The position numbers and the translations under genes are program-made. Positions 57,843-64,000 of a DNA stretch of 64,000 nucleotides are shown piece after piece. Positions within the stretch are counted from its first letter, which is position 1. The number at the start of each line of letters is the position of its first letter. The notes beneath the pieces are model-generated. The model made no database searches, had not been told where the DNA came from, and saw only the letters and a list, made by a program, of their open reading frames with translations. The DNA comes from Opisthocomus hoazin (Eukaryota > Chordata > Aves > Opisthocomiformes > Opisthocomidae): assembly GCF_030867145.1 (NCBI RefSeq), contig NC_134440.1:1178001-1242000 (forward strand), given 5' to 3'.

Positions 57843-59872
57843 AGCCGTGAGGTCATGGTGACAGCAGATCCTGCACAACGCCTGGATTAACAGAGGTCAA
57901 GAGCTCAAAATGCATTTGCTGCTTTAAAACAGGGGGGTTTGATCTGTTGTTCGTTTAAAGCAAGCAGTAGATTTCAGTGAGAAAATTCTTTGAAAATCCT
58001 AGCTCTGCATGTTTCACAAGCTAGCATATGCAAACAACAAAGCATTCTAGGCTAAAATTACCTGTCCTATCATTAGAAAGCCGTAAGCAGGAACATATGG
58101 ATTGATACTAGCAGAAGTGCAGACGGGCCTTCCCGAGCTGTGCTGCCGTGCAGCAGTTTCACCCCCAAACGGGAGCGGTTCCGATGCCTGCTGTTCGTTC
58201 CCCGTCGGGAAGCACAGCTGATGTGCTGCCAGAGGTTTGACCTGTGCTTTTCTCTTTGAAAAGGTCATTTCGCTCCCTGACCTATCTCCTGAGGTCAGAG
58301 AGGGCCCTTCCTGTATGCTTCGCTTTTGTTTGTGTCCTTTCCTCTTCGGGCTGTGCTTTGCCTACCTACCAGACACTCCTTAGCTGTCCTACGGGTGTTT
58401 GTCACCGCAGGCCTTACCCCGGCCTCGCTGGGGCAGCGGGCAGGCTCCCTCGTGCTGGGCATTGTGGGAGCCCACACCACTTCCGTGGCTTTTTTTGTTT
58501 TTTCTCCCCTTCCTGCTTGGAACAATTAAACTTTTGCCCAGAGATTTTGCACGCTTACTCGCTTGGGCTTCGCATCCTGCAAAGCACATATAGCTTAGGC
58601 ATCAGCAGATCGAAGCATTCACTGAAAATTAAGCGGGTGTGTAAGTGCCTGGCCAGCCTCGGAGCCCGGCAGCCTGTGACTCTGCCGCCGCACGGTTTCT
58701 GCGAGCGTGGAATTGCAGGGCAGGGCAGACGTGGACGCGTTCCCAGAGGGCTGCTCCGCGGCACAGGAGCGTGGCCGAGAGGCGTTTCCCGACGTCTCTG
58801 CAGTACGGCAGCTGCCTCCTGCCTCTGCACTGACAGGCTTTCCCTCAGTTTAACTAGCAGACTCGTGAAATAAATCCCTGCAGACAAACCCCACATCCAT
58901 GGATTACAGAGCAGCCGGGACGGGCTTCTCCCGTCTTCCACAGCTTGCTCAGAGAACAGGAGTGTGCGGAGCAGGAGACCCAGAGGCTCAAGCTCACGCA
59001 CCCGGCGGGGATGTGTGCTTACGGTGTGCTGGGCTTCCGCACGCGCGTGCTCACCTCCAAAGCCAACAGGGGCTTGGTCTCACTGGGAAGCTGCGTCACA
59101 TTTAGGCCAGAGCTGCTGAAAGAACCAGTTTAGACAAGATTCCGGCGTCCAGTGTTTTCAGTCTGGCTTCTTTTACCAGCACTAAATGCAAAGCTTTTAA
59201 TTAATAATAGACTAAGATGCCTGGAGCAAAGACTGCCATTATGAGCTGTAAATGCATGCGGTATCAGTCACATAGCAGCGTAAGGCTTCTTGGCTCTCTT
59301 GCAGTATGTGTGTTGACGGTAAGTTATGTGACCGATCGTTCTTCTCTAACGTGTTACACAGAAATGATGATGACTTCCTAGACTACTACATAGAACACTT
59401 CAAAACAGATGGGAGAATTTCAGATTTAGTCTCTAGTAAATATGAGTTACATATGCAAAGAGTTCTTTAGTAAGGAAACTTCCTCTTCTTTTTACTATTT
59501 GAAAAGTCAGATAATGTCACAATCTGAACTAGCTTCACTATTTCTGGTATTTCTGTTTCTGCAGTTCAGTCTATTTGGAGAAGTAAAGATTGCTAACCAC
59601 AGTCTGTGACAAAGTGCCAGTGCTGAAAGGAACATCTCGCAGAGTCTGGTTTTTAAAATTCTATTTTCAATATTTATATTTTGTTTCAACTTTGATTGGT
59701 GTGCTGTAGAGGCTAATCCTGCAAATATTTACTCAAGTCAAGCTTTCTGTATATAGTTCCTCGAGCTCAATGGGAGCTCACCTTAATGAAAGCACATGTT
59801 CTGCAGTAGCATTTATTTTGGACTGAGCATTGAAAAATTTAGTTGCATCTGCTAGCCAGGTATTTTTTTTAA

Positions 59873-59913
59873 GCTATATATATACACACACAGATATAGA
59901 CACACACACACAC
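59873..59913. repeat. TA/CA microsatellite
   Basis: TATATATACACACACAGATA followed by a second CA run of about seven units. Confidence 0.85.
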
Positions 59914-59931
59914 GTATGATGATTATTTTAG

Positions 59932-60020
59932 GTTCCGAGAGAGAAAGAAAGAATATTCAAACAGTCACTTACTGATCTTCACCTGAGAGAAGGCTCAGTG
60001 AGACAGAAAACAGCAGCATG
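59932..60020 (+). other. Candidate 5' exon of the unnamed gene, ending in ATG
   Basis: An 89-base exon: acceptor ...GATTATTTTAG before 59932 and a strong donor, ATG followed by GTGAGTATTC, at 60020/60021. In the frame that continues into the next exon there is a TGA at 59973-59975, so translation cannot enter from further upstream. The last codon of the exon is ATG (context CAGCAGCATGG), which would make the protein start M-SESVGDGRW. The upstream boundary is less certain than the donor. Confidence 0.45.
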
Positions 60021-60809
60021 GTGAGTATTCTTTTATAGCATAAATAATACCTTAGACAATTGTTTCTAACAGAATCAATTATAACATTAAAAATTGTAGA
60101 TTTTTTTAAAATGTGGTTTAGATATGTGGATGCAAGGTCCATTTTTTTGTTTCCAAAAAGCATCTGACAAACAACTTCTTCATCTATCCAATCTCCCTTT
60201 GATGCAAGTAGCGTTGCCCCTTTGAGAGATGAAAGCAGTATGAGCCCTGTTGGCCATGGGAAGGTGGGAGACCGAGAAGCTGGTTCCTGACACTTTCCCT
60301 TGTTATTTTCCATAAGTGAGGACAGAATTGTCCGTGAGTACAAGCGTGCTGGGATCACAGGTCTCAGGTTTGCAGACAGAGCACTACACTGCCCTCCTGT
60401 TAGCTGAGCTACCATCGTGGCTGGGGCGGTTCAGTGAGACTGTTAATCTCAGCTATGCTGTGGATTTAGAACATGCACGTGCACAGCTGCTGTGGCTCAG
60501 CTGAGGTGTGATAAATTCTTAAGCTGAGCTACTTGATCAGGCCTTAGAGCCCATAGGTACAGATAAACTATATAATAAATTCATAATTCCAGGACCATGC
60601 CCACAAACTACCCTCCAGGTCTTCAAAGTGGACAAATTTATTTATTTATTTTAAAGAATTAACGAATTGGGTTTTGAAAAGAATCATTGGAGGAATCACT
60701 GATAATCTACAATTACTGCTCTGTTGAGATGGGGCTAGAAACAGTCCCCAGGACTGCTATTTTATGGACATCCTCTTTCACTTAAATGATCTCCAACACG
60801 CTTTTTCAG

Positions 60810-61965
60810 AGTGAGAGTGTCGGTGATGGAAGGTGGATCGATGCCAGTTCACTTCACATGGATCTCTCCAATCTTGTGACCTGGGCACACGCTCATGGGA
60901 CCATATGCAATCAAATCCCAGCCTTGGAAATTGTGCAGAACACGGGTCATCCTAGCAAGGACAATTCTCTTCTGTGGATATGTGGAGTTGGACATGCGTA
61001 TCACTGGCAGTGTGGAAAATTATATGTCAGAAGCAGAGAAGTGAATGAAGATGCAGAAAAGAGAAAGAGGTCAGCATCTGCCGAGGCTTCATCAAGGGAA
61101 GCTGATTTAGATGAAAAGAGGTGGAGGATGACCCCATCTTTTGAGAGGGTGAAAGCAGATGCTGTTAGCACAGGGTGGCGTAGCAGATCTCCAGGGCTCA
61201 CTCAGCAGAAAGACAACACAGTCTACATGATACATAATGAACCATCACCCAGAGAAAATAAAAAAAATAGCAAATGCATGAAATCATGCTTTGCAGCAGA
61301 GCAGCATTTGTCAATATCTGGTGGCGAAGTCAAAACTGACAGACATAAGGTGAAGCTAGCAAGCAACAAAGATCTACAAATTATGTCTGATGAAGAACTG
61401 TTTATATCAGACTCACCAATTAAAGGTGTAGGTGTTGAAGTAGACTGGCAAATGCATCGCAGTCAGAAGATGGCATTTAACAAGCCGACCACCACCCAAA
61501 CATCTCGCTTTGCCCCCCCAGGAAATCTGCCCCTATCTCCTGCCTGCATTCTCAAATCCCCCAGCAGCAGTCAAGAGAGCCTGGACAGCAGCTCCTTGAG
61601 GTTAGGTCTGCTTAACCCTGCAGGGTCCATAACTGAAACTTCTAGAGCAAGAAATTCCTCTGGGCCAGCAATACCAAAAGAACATTTACAATCTGTTCCT
61701 GTCTCCAACACTGAAGTAAAGGCCCAGCTTGAGTCACCCACCCCTATGACATTCTTCGAGTTTGGCACTGCTGTAGATGTCCAGCAGCAACTCCAGCTGA
61801 GCCCCCCCGAGCATGGCACACCAGGAATAGGCTTAAGTGAGAACGTTACCAAGACCCCTAGAGAGGAGAGCAAGCCGTTGGGATCTGGGCATGCATCCCA
61901 TCTTTCAGCCTCACTGACTCCGGAGAGCAAGAATGCAGACCATCCACCTGCATCTTCCAGCAAAA
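60810..61965 (+). CDS. Large coding exon of an unrecognised gene (385 aa)
   Basis: A 1,156-base exon, fully open, with an acceptor CTTTTTCAG at 60809 and donor GTAAGA after 61965, phase 0 in and phase 1 out. It starts SESVGDGRWIDASSLHMDLS and contains NLVTWAHAHGTICNQIPALE and WICGVGHAYHWQCGKLYVRS; the Cys/His spacing in CGVGHAYHWQC could bind a metal. The rest is polar, rich in Ser, Pro, Lys and Glu, and looks disordered, with KRKRS as a possible nuclear signal. I do not recognise the family. It is not MISP, the next human gene, as far as I can judge: the orientation is opposite and I see no MISP features. The ORF runs on past the donor to 62045, but that tail reads as intron. Confidence 0.7.
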
Positions 61966-64000
61966 GTAAGAGTCTGGAGTTTTATTCCTGGAGGTGTTTG
62001 TGGGTGTGTGGGTGCGTTCTAGTAATCACTTTCCCCAAATATTAAAGGGGGGGGGGGAGTGCATATAGCATAGATTCAAAATCTGTCCTGTAGCTTCTAA
62101 GGAAATGTCTCTGTTTGGGGCACTCTTGTTCCTCCTAAAAGGGACGAGAAAGGTTCCCACCTTAAGCAGTCAGCACTTCACCAGATAATGCCGAGGCACC
62201 CAAATGTCTCCTTGACTGTGGCCCAGCCTTGACTACCCACTTTGAGTACTTTGGTCTTTCATTTTACTCAGTGTCACCGCACGGTACGCTGGCTGTACTA
62301 AAGAGAGAGTCCCAGTGAGAAACTGGAGCCGGAGAGGGGAACTCAGGTCTCAAGAGAAGAAAACAAGAGGAAGTAACTTTTAAAGCAGTGAAACAGAGAA
62401 ACTGTGGCTAAAACTCTGGCTGCACCAAAGTCAATGGCAAAAATCCCAGAGATTGCAGTGGGAGCAAAGTTTCAATCCTGCATATTAAATTACACGAGCT
62501 AAACAAATTGCTGTAGTCCTTTTAAGAATTTTAAGATTTTCATACACTCTCTCCTTGGAATCCAGCTGGAGTGGGGAGAGTGGCAACTGCTCAGACATAA
62601 ACTTGTAAGATGCACTGCTTGCTAGGGAACTTTGGATCCCAAGGCTAGGCCATGTACAGAGCATATTTTAACTGATTCCGTATCATAAGAACATGCTGTT
62701 TGACAAAGACTAGATGACCCACAGAGGTCCCTTCCAACCCCTACTATTCTGTGATTCTGTGATTCTGTGAATCCTGCTATAAAACAGACACCGCCCACAC
62801 AAGAAGGAACAGCTGACGTACGGTGTGTGGACATCATCAGAATTATGCTAGCCTTTTGCAAGCAGTGGGGAAGCCGTCAATGAAATAAATGTAGTTTATT
62901 TAATAAATGATCATGTTTTAGGATACATGTGTATAATGCACTGGAGCCTTAGTGCCAGGTACATATATATTCTTTAATCTAATGATTAAACACCTCAAAT
63001 AAAATGCAAATGTCCAGGTTTTTAAAGACGTTATAGTAAAGCCACAAAATTTGCATCTATAATGATTTGAGTGCTTGCAAGTGCTATTTCCCATTAATTC
63101 CAAGTAAACTGCTGTCTAGTCAGTTTGATGTTTTTGTCTGCTAGTGTCTAGGTGTAAATGTTGAGGCAAATGTTTAAAGTTTAATTCAAAGAGTAAATGT
63201 TTTCCATGCAGTGGCTTAATGCTGGGCTCCACCTAGCTGAGGCGCAGCCCAGCAGCGCGTCTCACTGCCATGTGCTCAGTATGAGCATCCCATTTCCAGT
63301 TCCCTGAAACCAGTTCTGGGCCCACAGTCACGGTGCAGCCCCGTGGCCCTGTCCGTGGCACGCCGGGCACCCTGTGGCCCTGTGGCCATGCCGGATGCCT
63401 CCCGGCCGACCGCATCTCCAAAGCTGCTCTGGAGCTGCTGGGCAGGGCTGTACCAATGCTGCCCCTCGTCCCACTGCCCCAGACATTTATAACCATTTCT
63501 CTGCTGGCATAATGCCCTATCTCAGCTAGCTGTTGCATCAGAGCGTGACAGCTACGGCAGGCTTCTGCAGTGCAGGGGACTGGACAGCGTCCTTGGAAAG
63601 GGAAGAGATTACTGCAGTAGTATTTTGGGGTTTGTCTGTCACACAGTGGATGTGCACTTAAAGCACCATTCGTGTGCCTGAATAAACTCTGTGTTACAGA
63701 CATTTGTATTCCGTAGGTAGCCACAACTGTACAAACTGTCACAGTTGTTTTTTGTGAACATTATTTGACTATTTTTGTAATTGACAACATATAGCATCAT
63801 CTGGGACTGGGAATTCATCTGGGAATGTCTGCGTAGTAGCCGATTCTGCCAAGATAAATGGCTCATGGCTCAAGTGAGGCCTCTGCATGTGTTGATTCAC
63901 AAGCCATTCATCTTTTCACATAGATCAGTCAGTAACAAAACAAGCAAAAAACCCAAACCAGCAGCACAGGGACCAGTAGCCTCCACCTCAGTCCAGCCAC
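61966..64000. other. Presumed intron of the unnamed gene and flanking DNA
   Basis: No exon is recognised. Contents: a run of G near 62046-62056, the CR1 tail at 62708-62770, and a GC-richer segment at 63220-63480 with no recognisable coding content. The gene must continue because the large exon ends in phase 1. Confidence 0.45.
62708..62770 (+). mobile_element. CR1 LINE 3' tail
   Basis: GACTAGATGACCCACAGAGG, then TCCCTTCCAACCCCTACT, then three ATTCTGTG copies. It is nearly identical to the tail of the element at 9453, so it is of the same subfamily and similar age. The remainder of the element is absent. Confidence 0.9.

Larger units (their letters stand above)
54735..59931. other. Presumed intron or intergenic DNA between the CpG island and the next exon
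   Basis: No coding exon is recognised. Contents: the old CR1 fragment at about 57680-57842 and a TA/CA microsatellite at 59873-59913. Confidence 0.45.

Noticed and set aside
60786-60809. ATG at 60786 as the start of the unnamed protein
   Set aside because: These bases form the polypyrimidine tract and AG of a good splice acceptor; the ATG at 60018 in the upstream exon is the better start.
60786-62045. MISP as the name for the plus-strand coding exon
   Set aside because: Position next to PTBP1 suggested it, but the strand is opposite to what human order predicts and no MISP sequence feature is recognisable, so the gene is left unnamed.

Overview
This is vertebrate nuclear DNA, most likely from a bird. 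It has spliced genes with canonical GT-AG introns, at least three CR1 LINE fragments (two ending in the ATTCTGTG 3' repeat), a very GC-rich gene-dense left end typical of an avian microchromosome, and the block CFD - PLPPR3 - PTBP1 that lies on human 19p13.3 (chicken chromosome 28 is the likely counterpart, from memory). No prokaryotic features, CRISPR arrays or operons are present.

Layout. (1) About 200-900, minus strand: the first two coding exons of complement factor D (CFD), with a TATA-like box and a G-rich minisatellite between that box and the start codon; the remaining CFD exons lie left of the window. (2) 1.0-6.65 kb, plus strand: the complete coding region of PLPPR3 in seven coding exons (694 aa), with a probable non-coding first exon in a CpG island and a poly(A) signal at 6628. 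(3) 6.65-9.45 kb: GC-rich intergenic DNA with a 57-bp minisatellite (six copies) and a loose group of RFX X-box-like and homeodomain (TAATTA) motifs. (4) 9.45-10.35 kb: a 5'-truncated CR1 retrotransposon on the minus strand. (5) 10.88-41.8 kb, minus strand: the complete PTBP1 gene. I traced all 15 coding exons through splice sites to a 555-aa protein, with a roughly 2.9-kb 3' UTR and an 11.7-kb second intron. (6) 41.79-42.24 kb: the PTBP1 promoter, with CCAAT boxes and a degenerate array of YY1-like CCATCTTGA motifs. (7) 42.3-59.9 kb: mostly non-coding DNA with one isolated CpG island (about 54.2-54.7 kb), an old CR1 fragment and one candidate spliced exon. (8) 59.9-62.0 kb, plus strand: a gene I cannot name, seen as a short 5' exon ending in ATG followed by a 1,156-bp coding exon. 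(9) 62.0-64 kb: non-coding, with a small CR1 3' tail.

The gene order and the relative orientations CFD / PLPPR3 / PTBP1 (divergent, then convergent) match the human locus as I remember it. The genes are not functionally linked: CFD is a secreted alternative-pathway protease, PLPPR3 a neuronal membrane pseudo-phosphatase and PTBP1 a nuclear splicing repressor. The best-supported biology in the window is the post-transcriptional control of PTBP1: a 34-nt exon whose skipping creates an immediate stop codon, an in-frame 78-nt exon 9 without the internal acceptor used in mammals, and an 8mer miR-124 site. I found no clear evidence of a wholly new biological system; the unnamed gene at 60-62 kb and the YY1-motif array are the most open items.
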